From Agapetus fuscipes (taxonomy: Eukaryota > Arthropoda > Insecta > Trichoptera > Glossosomatidae), in assembly GCA_951799405.1 (NCBI GenBank), contig OX637345.1, positions 15,004,001 through 15,068,000 of the forward strand: a stretch of DNA of 64,000 nt. The letters are read 5' to 3'. Shown here in pieces: positions 54,380 to 64,000 of this stretch; positions within the stretch are counted from its first letter, which is position 1, and each line of letters starts with the position of its first letter. The notes beneath the pieces were generated by a model. The model did not search any database and had not been told where the DNA came from. It saw only the letters and a program-made list of their open reading frames with translations. The translations under genes were made by a program, and so were the position numbers.

Positions 54380-54985
54380 TCCACGCAGACTATACCAAGA
54401 GCGCTGCAAACATACACAAATGGGAGCTCCATAATAACCCAAGAAGCGAATGTGACCAGAAGGAGAAGACCTCTAAGTGCATAATAAAGGACTGATCCTA
54501 TTGATTGGACAAAGGACTGAGGGTCCTCAATACTTTGACAGATTAGGCCAGAAAATGGCTTCGCTTCTTGCAATTTCCAGTCTAGCGCGCCCCTTCAACC
54601 ATATGCATAATAATAATTGTATCAAAAAAATGGAGATTCTTTCCTGGATGCTGATACTTAATTCAAATAATGAAGGTCACAGTAAGTTTGATGCTTTAAA
54701 CAGATAAAACGTCATAATACAAAATCAAATTCTTGGATTTGAAGGTTGTATGAAGTGAAGAAAATGTAAAGAAAAAATTAGAAAATTTAAAGTTCTGAAA
54801 GATCTAACGTTTGTGAGCCAGATTGTAAAGTGAGTCAGAAATAAAGGAAGTTTTATATGTTATCCAAGTTAATTTTTCTTTGGCTCATAAGCCTTCAAGG
54901 CTCAGGGCCTCCCGCACCACAATCCTCCAGGACTCTCTGTCCTAGTTACTAACCATCCAAGTTACTAACCTATAAGTTATCCAAG
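54380..54985. other. Intron sequence, nothing recognised
   Basis: Intron between exons 2 and 3. A 24-bp near-repeat (CTAACCATCCAAGTTACTAACC / CCAAGTCACTAACCTATAA) at 54945-54998 duplicates the exon 2 donor context. Otherwise no gene or repeat end. Confidence 0.55.
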
Positions 54986-54993
54986 TCACTAAC

Positions 54994-55153
54994 CTATAAA
55001 GCTCTGTTGCCATTTTTGTAGCTTCGGTGACGTTCCTGCAATCCATCAGCCAATATCTCGCAGAAACAGTTGTCGTGAAGGAAACACAGTCATTCACAAA
55101 GGTGAGAGGTGTGCTGTCCGTAACGTCCTCCCAGTGCGCTCGATTTGTACCAC
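54994..55153 (-). CDS. Ank2: Ank2 exon 2: end of ZU5-2 and start of UPA
   Basis: 160 nt, acceptor aaatcag, donor GTTAGT, phase 1 to 2. It encodes the hallmark run with AHWEDVTDSTPLTF, SFTTTVSARYWLMDC and ATKMATELY. This matches the ankyrin QWED...FTTNVSARFWL block at the ZU5-2/UPA boundary. A short tandem duplication just past the donor (54960-54990) repeats the CTAACCTATAA donor context, giving several decoy 5' splice sites. Confidence 0.95.
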
Positions 55154-55159
55154 CTGATT

Positions 55160-57425
55160 TTAGAGAAATGATAATTGGCTTCTATACTTTTTAATTCATC
55201 GCCAAAGTCAAAATTGCTGTCCTCAAAAAAATCATTTATTTAAGAGGAATAAATTGTAGTTCGTAAACATTTAATTTTATTTCTGTAGAAAAAGTTAATA
55301 ATTTGTTACGCTAGATTTGATTTCTTTTTTTTATGTATTTCAATAAAAACTATAAAACAAGTTCTTTTTTGGAATACTTTCTTGTTTTCAGAACTAAATA
55401 ATGTAGAATATCACACATGATATTTAAATTTATAATTCAAAGATGTATAAGTGCAACTAAACAAAATCTACCCACAAAAAATTAAGTATTTCAATGAAAT
55501 ATGACACTCTTAAATATGAATGAATGTCGCTTTTTTCATTTTTTATCACAGATTTTTGTCTTGATAACAAAAAATAAAAAAAAGATCTCATCTATATTTT
55601 GCCAAAGAGAGTCAAATGACTTTTTTATAAAGAAAAAATATAAAATAGTGTTTTTGCTTAAAAAAAAGACATGAATCCGTAATCCATGACTATTTGCTGG
55701 TCTTAAAAGTGAATAAAAATCAAAATATAATATTTTGCAGGTTTCACTACTAAGCATGCTTTTTCTATACAAAAAAAAAATAAAAAACCATGCATACGAA
55801 ATGTGCATAAAAACATAGAATTTTTATATTTTGTATGTATATTGACTTGACAATGTTTATAATTTTGAACATATTTTTTTTCTTATGGAATTGGTTTTGA
55901 AATTTTGATGAATTTACATAGATCTCTCGAAGGTTTATATGTAATAAAAAAAATATATACTTAAATAATAAGTAACATAAAATATATTGTTTTGTATATT
56001 TTTTCACCTACCTTATTGCCAAATATGTATTGTATGTAATTCTATTGGTGTTTTGTGTGGATACAAAAAGTATATTAAATTATTTTCTTATTGGTTATCC
56101 TATTTTTCATTTTGTTCAATAAAAAATCTAAAATATATGTTACGGTCCATTTTAAATTTTGCAAATGCACACTCATTGTACGGTTTGTTTTGAAAATATT
56201 AAAAAAAAAACAGATTTGATATTTCAATGGAGAAAGATTAAAAAAAAAGTAAAAATGAAGAAAAACAAGTGAAAGTATATTTTGAAAAAATGACGACAAT
56301 AAAAATGACCATTCGTTGAAAATCAATGATATATTTTTTTTAGAAAAATGTTATATGTTGAAAAATGCATGTCCATGGATTAACGATGATTTTTATAAGC
56401 GACAAGCGAAACGTCGCTTACGGCATAAAGCAAACTTTACTTCAAAATTAAAATCGGAAATAATTCAAATTCCGTTTTACAAGTAATAGTAAAGTTTGAT
56501 TGTCAAGACAATATTTTCTTTATTAATCACAATATTCATTGCAATCTTAAGGGGTGGACCATTTTGTTTTTTGATTTTGTAAATTAATAAATTTGTTTTT
56601 TCTGGTTTTAAATAAAGTCCAATCCAAATAGTTTTTTATTCAGTTTTAGGTCCACCCCTTTTTTTGTTGTTGTATTAGCATTTATTTATTTATTTATTTC
56701 AAACACTACAAAAGAAGCATAATGACACATACAAAAAGTTGGTAATTATCTTATTGTTGCAAATAAAAACAAAAAACAAAGAAATGAGAATAAATAAATA
56801 AATTGAAGTGAAAATAATGTAGTCATTTTGAATTACTTTTTGGTGAGCATTCATTCAGTGATAGAAATAATAATAACAATAATAGTAATGTATGGTTTTT
56901 AATTAAATTATAATTTGTGAAAGAATAGATAAAGAATGTGAGTGAAGGTGAGAGATAAAATAGGAAAAGAAAATAAGAATAAAAAAGGGATATTTATCGG
57001 ATGACACCTTTCGATAACAATCTAATATTTAATTTCAATAAATTCCTAAAATTGATTTATTATTATTCTATAATATTTATGAATCCATTGTATAAAACGT
57101 AACATATACTACTTACTCCTCTCAAACGTGTAAATAGAAAAAATCTATAAAAACTTAATCACTCACTAGGGGTGCTATTGTATCTTTCATATATTTTTTC
57201 TATATACGCGATTGAGGGGAGTTTTTGGTATGTTTTATCCTATGTGAACCTAACACAAAAGAAAATTGAAAATACCTTATCTACAAATATTTTGTAGGTA
57301 AAATTGCATAATTAAAAAAAAAATAATGATCTACTCGGTAGGTACCATATCATTTTATAACCCATCCGTCAAATACTACAGTGTCATTACTCTTATTACT
57401 GATAAAAGTAACTGCAATAAATGCA
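55160..57425. other. Long intron, AT-rich, one MITE only
   Basis: Intron between exons 1 and 2. Apart from the MITE at 56548-56664 and a GCGACAAGCGAAACGTCGCT near-palindrome at 56398-56418, no structure is seen. Short ORFs are low-complexity Phe/Lys/Ile-rich artefacts. Confidence 0.6.
56548..56664. mobile_element. Short MITE (GGGGTGGACC ends)
   Basis: AAGGGGTGGACCATTTTGTT and TTTAGGTCCACCCCTTTTTT, about 115 bp, AT-rich core. Confidence 0.68.
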
Positions 57426-57429
57426 ACAC

Positions 57430-57517
57430 AAACGCCATGAAGCTGCACATATAATGTAACTTTTAGCTGCATTGTCCCTGAAAGTCGCAAGTGGCGAGTC
57501 AAACCCATATATCGATA
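57430..57517 (-). repeat. SINE-1 3' part, split copy
   Basis: Tail part of a minus-strand SINE-1 (AAGCTGCACATATAATGTAA, AGTGGCGAGTCAAACC). The head part is at 58072-58238. A MITE (57518-57774) and a LINE-tail repeat (57775-58015) separate them. Confidence 0.65.
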
Positions 57518-57774
57518 CCTTAAAGGTACAACTGTATAAGAGTATAAGTGACATAGTAAGCTAACATGGGTTTCTCAGATAAAAGCACCTTTTTTACTAT
57601 TTTCTACAAGAGAAAACACTACTAAAGTGTGAAAATCCTGTAACTTAGAAGTTTGTCATGAGCACTTCCTTCTTCACTGACTATTAGAAGTTATACCTAC
57701 CCAATATAATGTTTTATCCACAATTTCTCAAATCAGTGAATTAGCACTTTAGTATTCAGTTTTACCTTTAAGGT
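57518..57774. mobile_element. MITE family M1, complete copy
   Basis: ATACCTTAAAGGTACAACTG at the left and CAGTTTTACCTTTAAGGTGG at the right form inverted ends. About 257 bp, non-coding, nested in SINE-1. Confidence 0.68.
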
Positions 57775-58015
57775 GGTATGCGGCTGACCACCCATACTGT
57801 AAAAAATGGTTCACTTTGCCAATGTCACCCCTGTTTCAGGGAAGGACGGCAAGAGTTGCAGAGCTTATGTTCATTTGAGATTGGGTTTTTATAATGTAGG
57901 TCCACATGCGGCGTGTGTTAGCGCGAAATCATACATGTCTGCTTGTGGGAATGCATTTAATATAAATCTTAAATGATATATATCTTTGCAGCTTAGATTA
58001 GATTACATTAGATTA
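57775..58015 (+). repeat. LINE-tail dispersed repeat nested in SINE-1
   Basis: Plus copy beginning GGTATGCGGCTGACCACCCA directly after a MITE end and finishing TTAGATTAGATTACATTAGA. Part of the nested insertion inside SINE-1. Confidence 0.78.
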
Positions 58016-58071
58016 GTGGCAATATATTTTCACAGATACAGGGGTCAAACAGTTCTCATTCTCTTCTAATT

Positions 58072-58238
58072 TATTGTGAAGGCTGAGTAAACATTGCCAG
58101 ACTTATGAATTTGGTCTTGAAATAAACACCGAAACGAAACGATTTCTGACACCCTCAGTGGAAATGGAACCCTTGACCTCAGACATTGAATGCAAGTAAG
58201 TACCTACTCTACAAACTGAGCTATCAACCGAACGGAAA
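58072..58238 (-). repeat. SINE-1 5' part, split copy
   Basis: Head and proximal body of the SINE interrupted at 57518-58071, with AAACACCGAAACGAAACGAT and the tRNA-like ACTGAGCTATCAACCG. The arrangement records nested insertions. Confidence 0.65.
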
Positions 58239-58239
58239 A

Positions 58240-59470
58240 GAATCATCCATATGGCAATTTCCAACTTCCATTTAACACATTTGTTATACACTATCGCTGT
58301 TATTCACACATAGCAAATCCATGGCTCAACCGCTAGCTAGCGTGAAAAAAAATATGATCCATGGATCAGATATGGATCAAATATGTTGTGAATAACCCTG
58401 TACGTAACTAACACCTGCAATATTTGTTTTAAATAAATAATAGTAAGAAACAAATACTTGATTGTTAATTTATAAAGCTCCTTTAAAAAAACATACATAA
58501 TCTTTTCAGCAAAGCTTTAAAAAACTACCAGCTGAATAAAATTGCTAATATATATATATTTTGCAAACATAATAAAATATGGTAAATTTAAAACTCTAAT
58601 AAGTGTCATATTTCATTAAAATCCCTATGAAAAATATTTTGAATCGGAGACTACTAAACAATAAATAAAAATTATTTTTGGATTGCATAGGGCATTCAGA
58701 AAAAGGAGAAAAATATATAAAAAATAAATTTAAAGAAAACTATTTTTTCAATCTCCAGGCAAGCAATGCATTATGCTAAAAATTAGCTTTACAAAATATG
58801 TAAAACGTTGAAAAAAAACATGTTTTTTTTTTAAATGAAAAGAAAATAATAATCTGTAACCTATGTACAAGAGTGTACTTTTTTTTGCATTTTGCATGTG
58901 TTTTATTTTTAATCAAATTAAATGTGACAGAGGTGAGAATTCTTTTAATATTTTTTTCTAAATTAGTGAAGTGTCTTATTTTTGTTTTAATTAGTGAGAC
59001 TAAAATAACTTTTGTTTCAACTACTTTAAATTGATAAATTAAAAACACCAAATTTTGATGTTTTTGTGAAATTTTAAAATAAGTGTATTTTTATTGCTTT
59101 CAATTTCTTGTTGAATAGTTCAGTTCACATAAAAATTACTTTGTTTTTTTAACAAAATAACTATTTTTTTCTTGTTTACTCCATTAAATAATTCAATTCA
59201 AAATCATGTGTTAAATTAATATTAATAATAACATCATTCTGAATCGGTACATGTTAATAATAAACTTAAAACATCACTGAAACAGATGTTCATTTTCTCA
59301 GCAGGTAAACGTCACAGTCTATGGTTTCTAGCAAACAATAATAAAACATTAGTTAGTTGCGTCTCCTGACATATGATGTTGCAACTTCTTTGTCTTTGAC
59401 TAATTCAGAATACCAACATTATGATATTTGAATAAGAGGCTTTTTTTAATTTGAATTTAGGCTTACACGG
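58240..59470. other. Long intron, AT-rich, nothing recognised
   Basis: Continuation of the first intron. No repeat ends or conserved-looking ORF. CATGGATCAGATATGGATCA near 58350-58380 is a short internal repeat. Confidence 0.55.
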
Positions 59471-59480
59471 CCGGCTGATG

Positions 59481-59580
59481 ATGCTGGAGTGAAGTTTTCC
59501 GGGATCTGTTGCCTTGGTCTGTGGAAGCTCCAGCTCCCACAGACCACGGCAACAGATCCCGGAAAACTTCACTCCAGCAT
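59481..59580. repeat. 100-bp near-perfect palindrome
   Basis: ATGCTGGAGTGAAGTTTTCC + GGGATCTGTTGCC and its reverse complement meet with almost no loop (about 3-4 mismatches in 50 bp). GC-rich within AT-rich DNA; the first intron of the window. Confidence 0.88.
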
Positions 59581-59854
59581 TATATTTGTTTTTATAAAGC
59601 GTACGGATTTTTGCATGAACTGATTATTCCAAAAATTTGCAAATTGTTTGATAGGTGAAATATATATTATTACTTAAAGAACAATATGAGAGTGCTTATT
59701 TTAAAAATTGACAATAAAATTATTATTGCTGTCAGCAAAATATATTTTGCTTTTGTTTATATAATTGCAGATTACATAATTATTGTTTTGAAGTGTGGTG
59801 TGTGTTAGTTGGTATTAAAAAAATTACCTTCGAGAGATCTTTTGCGAAATACGC

Positions 59855-59945
59855 CTGCATTGGAGAATCAAAATGGCGTCCAGTTCGAAATGGAGGCCGC
59901 GACAAAATGGTGGCCATCGGACAGGCAAAATGGTGTCGCCAGATG
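59855..59945. promoter_or_regulatory. Cluster of YY1/Pho-like motifs
   Basis: Four AAATGG(C/A/T)G-type words in 75 bp on the plus strand: AAAATGGCGTCC, GAAATGGAGGCC, AAAATGGTGGCC and AAAATGGTGTCG. They resemble the YY1/Pleiohomeotic consensus (AAnATGGCG). GC-rich patch in an AT-rich intron. Binding is inferred from motif likeness only. Confidence 0.35.
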
Positions 59946-59994
59946 ATGGAGGGAGGGGGGAGCGTGCAATAAATACAAGACACAAATATCCATA

Positions 59995-60570
59995 TCGACT
60001 GACACACTTTGACACTAGCTTGTGACATATTTTGACCCCTTGTGATATTTTGTGTCATTTTTTACACATTTATGTGACACATCTTTGTGACATATATCTT
60101 TTACAAAATCTTCTTGTCACAGTTTACAAAACATCTTTTGTGCCATCCTTTTAATATTTTTGTGACACATCTTTGTTGGCAGATTTGACAAATTGACACA
60201 AATGCAACACTTTTATGACACATTGTTGACATCTTTCTGTTACATACATCTAGATAGATATCTTTATGTCACTGTATGCAATATATGTATTGTGCCATCC
60301 TTTTACTATTTTTGTGACATAACATCTTTGTGATACATTTATGACAGATTTGTGACACATTTGTGATATCTTTCTGATACATTCTTAACAGTTTTTATGA
60401 CATTTTGTCAAACTCTTGATAAAATAATTGTAATATCTCGTTATTGATGATGTACCGTAATATATGCCACTTTTTTTGACATTTTGTGACATGAATGTGA
60501 CACAAAATTTTCCAAATACTGCTAAATTTGCAAGCGAATGTTTTGACACATCTATTAGACATTTTATAAA
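59995..60570. repeat. Cryptically repetitive TGTGACA-rich region
   Basis: Words such as TGTGACACATCTTTGTGACA, TTTGTGACA and TTATGACA recur roughly every 20-40 bp for almost 600 bp without a fixed unit. TGACA/TGTCA is the core bound by TALE homeodomain proteins (Meis/Hth). It could equally be decayed minisatellite. Confidence 0.6.
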
Positions 60571-60574
60571 AAAA

Positions 60575-61185
60575 TACACAATAAGAGTCATGATTGTCTA
60601 TGTCACAGCACTAAAACGAAAAATGGATATTTTTTTTGATATTGAACCAGGAAACAAAAATACAAAAAAATGTGAAATTTACAAAACACGTAGGAAAACA
60701 ATAAAAATAATGAAATTGATAAAATTTATTATACTTTAAAAATATATATAATATGGTCCTATGAAATCGCTTTGAAAATCACTTTTCAAATAATATATAT
60801 AATTTTAAAAATACCCTACATTTTAGAATTTAAAATATTTACATTTTTAATTTAATTTAACTAGAAACTATTTTTTTCATATAATATAACTTATCTAATT
60901 TTTCAAGCTACTATTTAATTCAAAATTAAACATTTTCTAGAAATTACCTAAGTTAATCTTCTAAAATATATTTTACTCTAAATTTGTATGAATCCCTAAA
61001 GGTCACAAAAATCTATTTTTTCATTTTTTTTTTATTTAAACCTAAATCTAAGAATTTCAACTTTATATCTAAAGGAATAAGGGGAATAAATAGGTACTTT
61101 TAAAAAAGCTACAAACTTTTTAGGTTTCAAAAAATCTATTTAAATCTATCATTCGTTTTGAAGTAGAAGTTTATATTGAACTTTG
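60575..61185. other. Long intron, AT-rich, nothing recognised
   Basis: Very low GC, no feature supported. Confidence 0.6.
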
Positions 61186-61189
61186 TAAA

Positions 61190-61342
61190 ATGAGGTCCGT
61201 ACATTTTTGAATTTGGAACTTTTTTATCGGCGAGAAAACATCAGTCTTGCCATCCTTAGCAACCATGAACAAAATATTTATTTGAATATTCCCTAGCAAT
61301 CCGGCCGGGTGATGACACAATATTGTCTATGTCAATTCACGT
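61190..61342. mobile_element. MITE family M2, complete copy
   Basis: Inverted ends AATGAGGTCCGTAC (61191) and GTGCGGACCTCATT (ends ~61342), about 150 bp, non-coding. Confidence 0.72.
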
Positions 61343-61856
61343 GCGGACCTCATTATTAAAAATACGTAATTAAATGAAATGTATGAAAAATGTACAAAAA
61401 CTGATGAATTTGAATTAAATTAATAATTATATATTTTTAACAAAAACCTATATTTAGTGTTTTTTATTATCTTCTGTTTTCAACAAAAATAAATACGAAT
61501 AAACAATCTATATTAAATGTATAAAAACATAAAATTAAATTTAAAAAATCACCACATTCTTGAAATGCAAATCATTGTTTTTTTTATAAATAAACATTTA
61601 TTTTACTTCAAAAAGTTTTTTTTTGTACAAGAGAGAATAAAATATTTATTCATGAAAAACAATGATTTTTATTGATAAACAAAAACACAAAACAATTTGA
61701 ATTTGTGAAATCTAAAAAACTATTTCAAAATGTAAAGATGAAAAGATTTGGTCCACAAATAAATTCTCCTTAAAGATTTAATTAATTTCTTAGAACAGTA
61801 GCAAATATTTGTCATCTCTTCGGACTCATTATACTCAAAGCGGTAGCATTGGCAAC

Positions 61857-61920
61857 TCAACGCAACTAAGCTACACATACAGTGTAAGTTCTTGAGGCGT
61901 CATCTCCAAAGGGTTTATAG
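61857..61920 (-). repeat. SINE-1 3' fragment
   Basis: Short minus-strand fragment of the SINE-1 end (AACGCAACTAAGCTACACAT) just before the near-complete copy at 62031. Confidence 0.6.
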
Positions 61921-62030
61921 ATATTAAGGTAATGACGAAATGGTAAGATCGATAGCCCCAATAGGCAGTTCATCCTTGATCTCCACCCAACAAGGGTGTT
62001 TCCTAGGGACGTCGGTTACAAGTTTTACAA

Positions 62031-62335
62031 CGCAACTTAGCTACAAATATAGAGTAACTTCTTGTCGCGTTATTCCCAAAGGGCTTCGCATGTGTCGAGT
62101 GGAACCTATTTATTTTCACAGGTAAGGGGGCCGGCCCTATGCCAACCACTTAAGTTGAAGTGGGGGGCTGGCACTCATTTCTTGTGAAGGCAGAGTAAAC
62201 CTTGCCGGTATTTTATTTTGGGTTTTTGAAATGAACACCGAAACGGGAAATCGTTTCTCAAACGCTCCGTGGGATTCGAGTCCGAGCTCTCGGCTTGGAA
62301 TACTAGCCCTCTACCAACTGAGCTATCGACCAGAC
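62031..62335 (-). repeat. SINE-1 copy downstream of Ank2 exon 1
   Basis: Near full-length minus-strand copy. The head complement reads CTACCAACTGAGCTATCGAC at 62311-62330. It ends about 125 bp from the ZU5 exon donor, in the same strand sense as the gene. Confidence 0.82.
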
Positions 62336-62460
62336 TTCAAATGAACCCTAAAAGTATTATTATTATAGCAAGACCAAGACAAAATCAGTGCAGGACAAAA
62401 TCTTTTCATCTTTTCAACGGTATCGCAACACTAAGGCATACAGAATGCGGTACACCTTAC

Positions 62461-62665
62461 CTGAGATAGAACACAGGAGTCTGAGGGTGGGGGCAGACGT
62501 GGTGTACTGGTTGATCATGCCCTGGGAGTGAGGCCGGGGAGCCGGCATGCTCAGCGTGATGGCCTTGTGGAACTTCCTGCGGCGAGGCTCCACCGTCACC
62601 ACCGGAGAAACGGCCACTCCACGGCCCAGGAGCTTGGCCGTCAGCTCGGCTTCGATGGTCTGAGC
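62461..62665 (-). CDS. Ank2: Ank2 exon 1 of window: second ZU5 domain, central part
   Basis: The 205-nt exon (acceptor tttccag, donor GTAAGG, phase 0 to 1) encodes about 68 residues with the ankyrin ZU5 signature VVTVEPRRRKFHKAIT and the downstream LRLLCSIS strand. In vertebrate ankyrins the equivalent stretch (VTVEPRRRKFH) lies in the second ZU5 domain of the ZU5-ZU5-UPA-death supermodule, which binds beta-spectrin through its first ZU5. GC content is clearly above the flanks, as expected for a conserved exon. Preceding exons lie beyond 64 kb, so the gene is cut at its 5' side. Confidence 0.95.
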
Positions 62666-62932
62666 CTGGAAATGAGATACAGCTTGTTTTGTGATTATAT
62701 TTCATCTGAGATATAGACAGCGCTGTTTATTGAGGAGGTCAGAAGTGATTCCCGTTGTTAGGAAATAAATTGAACCAAAGAAATCTGATTTTTTTTTGTA
62801 ATCTTCGTATCTTTCTATCAAATCCCAAAAACAATCTAGATTATCGCCTTTAACAAATACTATTAACTAAGCTAATATAAGTATAAACTAATAAAGTATA
62901 TAAACTAATATAAGGATGATTTTTTTTATTAT

Positions 62933-63249
62933 TTTTAAGAAATCCAGTGCGGGAGACTCCCTAGATTCTAGAGACTCTAGGGGTCTATAACACTTGTTGT
63001 AGTGCCGCAGAGGTGTACGAGCTTGGTCGTCGCTACAAAGCGCTAATACTCAAGCAAGACCTAGGTGCTGTAAGGCTGGATGGACCTTTTAGTGACCGGT
63101 CTTTGGTAAAGGTTTTATGAATTTGTTCAATACAGCGAAGAGCATATTTGGAAACACAAATTGTATATTTTTGTGCTTCGCCGGGATCCGAATTCACAAC
63201 CTTCCATTTACGAGTTCGAAGTGTTGCCACTGGACTACGGACCGGTCCA
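62933..63249 (-). repeat. SINE-2 copy, long-tail subfamily
   Basis: Minus-strand copy sharing the extended tail with 10805-11113. The head complement reads GAAGTGTTGCCACTGGACTA then CGGACCGGTCC at the high-coordinate end. A further truncated SINE-2 piece follows at about 63262-63340. Confidence 0.8.
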
Positions 63250-63349
63250 AGATGTAAGTGGAGCACTGTTTTTTGTAAATTACACTTCAAGAGCTCTCTG
63301 TCGCCTTAGCATTAGTTGCTCTAAAGCTAGATGGTAAATGGTGATCAGA

Positions 63350-63521
63350 GGTGGAAGTCTCATCACCACGGTAATTGTTACCTACCGAATATTGGTAATA
63401 TTTGTATGAAGACCAATCAGCTGTTCACTTGCGGCCATCTTGGTTTGACAGGTCTTCATTCAAATATTACCGATACTCGGTAGGTAAGAATTACCGTGGG
63501 GATGAGACTTCCAGCCCAGGT
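63350..63521. mobile_element. MITE family M4 copy
   Basis: GGTGGAAGTCTCATCACCAC ... GGGGATGAGACTTCCAGCC, about 170 bp, with inverted AATATTGGTAAT / ATTACCGATACTCGG inside. Confidence 0.75.
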
Positions 63522-63524
63522 CTG

Positions 63525-64000
63525 CATTCAACCCACCGGGTACCTTGGTTTGTAGAAAGACATAAGGTGCGTCGCACTATGTTTTTTCTTACTGTGAACC
63601 GAAACTTAACTGAGAACTTAAAAGTAATCTTTAGTCTCTTGATCAGTAAAAGAACTTGTAGATCCTTGATAGAAAATAATTAAACAACTAGACTTATTGG
63701 TATCTCACACTATGAGGTTGGGAGACTCGGAGCATGCGTCTCCAGCATCACATTGTAAATGTATCATTTTCATTCTTTATTCTTTGTGATGTTTGATTTC
63801 GATTTGAGGGTTTTTTTTTGGAGTGACATCAGAATGCCTGAGTCTCTCAATCTTGCACAATATGGAACCTTTGCTAGTAGACTTGCCATGTCTCTACTTG
63901 AGCATCTCACCCAATTCATCATCATGCAAAAAACTGTAGAATAGTGCGGACCAAACTCTTGAAAAATTTATCATTGATGCTTGTTCACACATTCCTGTCT
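63525..64000. other. Intron upstream of the ZU5 exon, nothing recognised
   Basis: No ankyrin-like frame on the minus strand to the window end, so the previous Ank2 exon lies beyond 64,000. Confidence 0.6.

Larger units (their letters stand above)
6908..62665 (-). other. Ank2: Giant ankyrin gene (Ank2-type), 3' part: 26 coding exons
   Basis: This is a gene-level entry. Twenty-six exons on the minus strand chain with consistent phase from a ZU5 exon (62461-62665) to a TAA stop at 6908-6910, giving 4,622 codons. Domain order is ZU5-2 (second half), UPA, death domain, then a very long disordered tail; this order is specific to ankyrins. Ankyrins link integral membrane proteins to spectrin. Insects have a ubiquitous Ank1 and a neuronal Ank2, and only Ank2 carries giant tail exons, hence the symbol. 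The N-terminal ankyrin repeats, ZU5-1 and promoter lie outside the window. Boundaries and phases were read by eye and have no transcript support. Alternative splicing is very likely, so the full 26-exon chain may represent only the longest isoform. Confidence 0.92.

Noticed and set aside
59780..60058. 92-residue minus-strand ORF over the YY1-like cluster
   Set aside because: No start context or homology; it arises from the GC-rich motif cluster.

Overview
The window is AT-rich, repeat-laden animal nuclear DNA, almost certainly from an insect. It has spliceosomal introns with GT/AG borders, tRNA-derived SINEs, LINE and LTR retrotransposon debris and many small inverted-repeat elements. The species cannot be fixed from the sequence alone.

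One gene occupies nearly everything from about 62.7 kb down to 6.9 kb on the minus strand: the 3' part of a giant ankyrin, of the insect Ank2 type. I could build 26 coding exons, each bounded by an AG acceptor and GT donor (the last ends at its stop codon), with reading phase agreeing at every junction. They total 13,869 nt, or 4,622 codons plus a TAA stop. Reading on the minus strand, they encode the second half of the second ZU5 domain (62.5 kb), the UPA region (55.0-52.5 kb), the death domain (51.6-49.8 kb), and then about 4,200 residues of hydrophilic, Ser/Glu/Lys-rich tail. The tail includes long exons of 1.3 kb (46.3-47.6), 0.96 kb (43.2-44.1), 1.8 kb (32.3-34.1) and 6.1 kb (14.95-21.07). 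The ankyrin repeats, the first ZU5 domain and the promoter lie beyond 64 kb. In flies such giant Ank2 isoforms organise the axonal and presynaptic membrane and microtubule skeleton; that role is inferred here from family knowledge.

The most notable coding features are: (1) an array of 8-10 copies of a 40-46 residue module in the 1.8-kb exon; (2) a DSL[DE][DE] motif that recurs about once per tail exon; (3) a phase-1 modular architecture, so nearly every tail block could be skipped without a frameshift; (4) an isolated Ala/Gly-rich hydrophobic segment.

Inside introns are a near-full-length LAMTOR5 (Ragulator subunit) retrocopy with a nonsense codon (10.0-10.3 kb); a young 3-kb non-autonomous LTR retrotransposon with apparently identical 917-bp LTRs, inserted into a SINE (37.8-40.8 kb); an isolated 5S rRNA-like sequence fused to a SINE (35.8-35.9 kb); two tRNA-derived SINE families; RTE/jockey-like LINE tails whose 3' end explains the most abundant dispersed repeat; several large hairpins; and a 1.65-kb element with long terminal inverted repeats. 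The region 0-6.9 kb is downstream of the gene and holds an LTR-like sequence, a SINE, MITEs, a 450-bp palindrome and AT-rich DNA. No CRISPR array, operon or prokaryotic gene is present.
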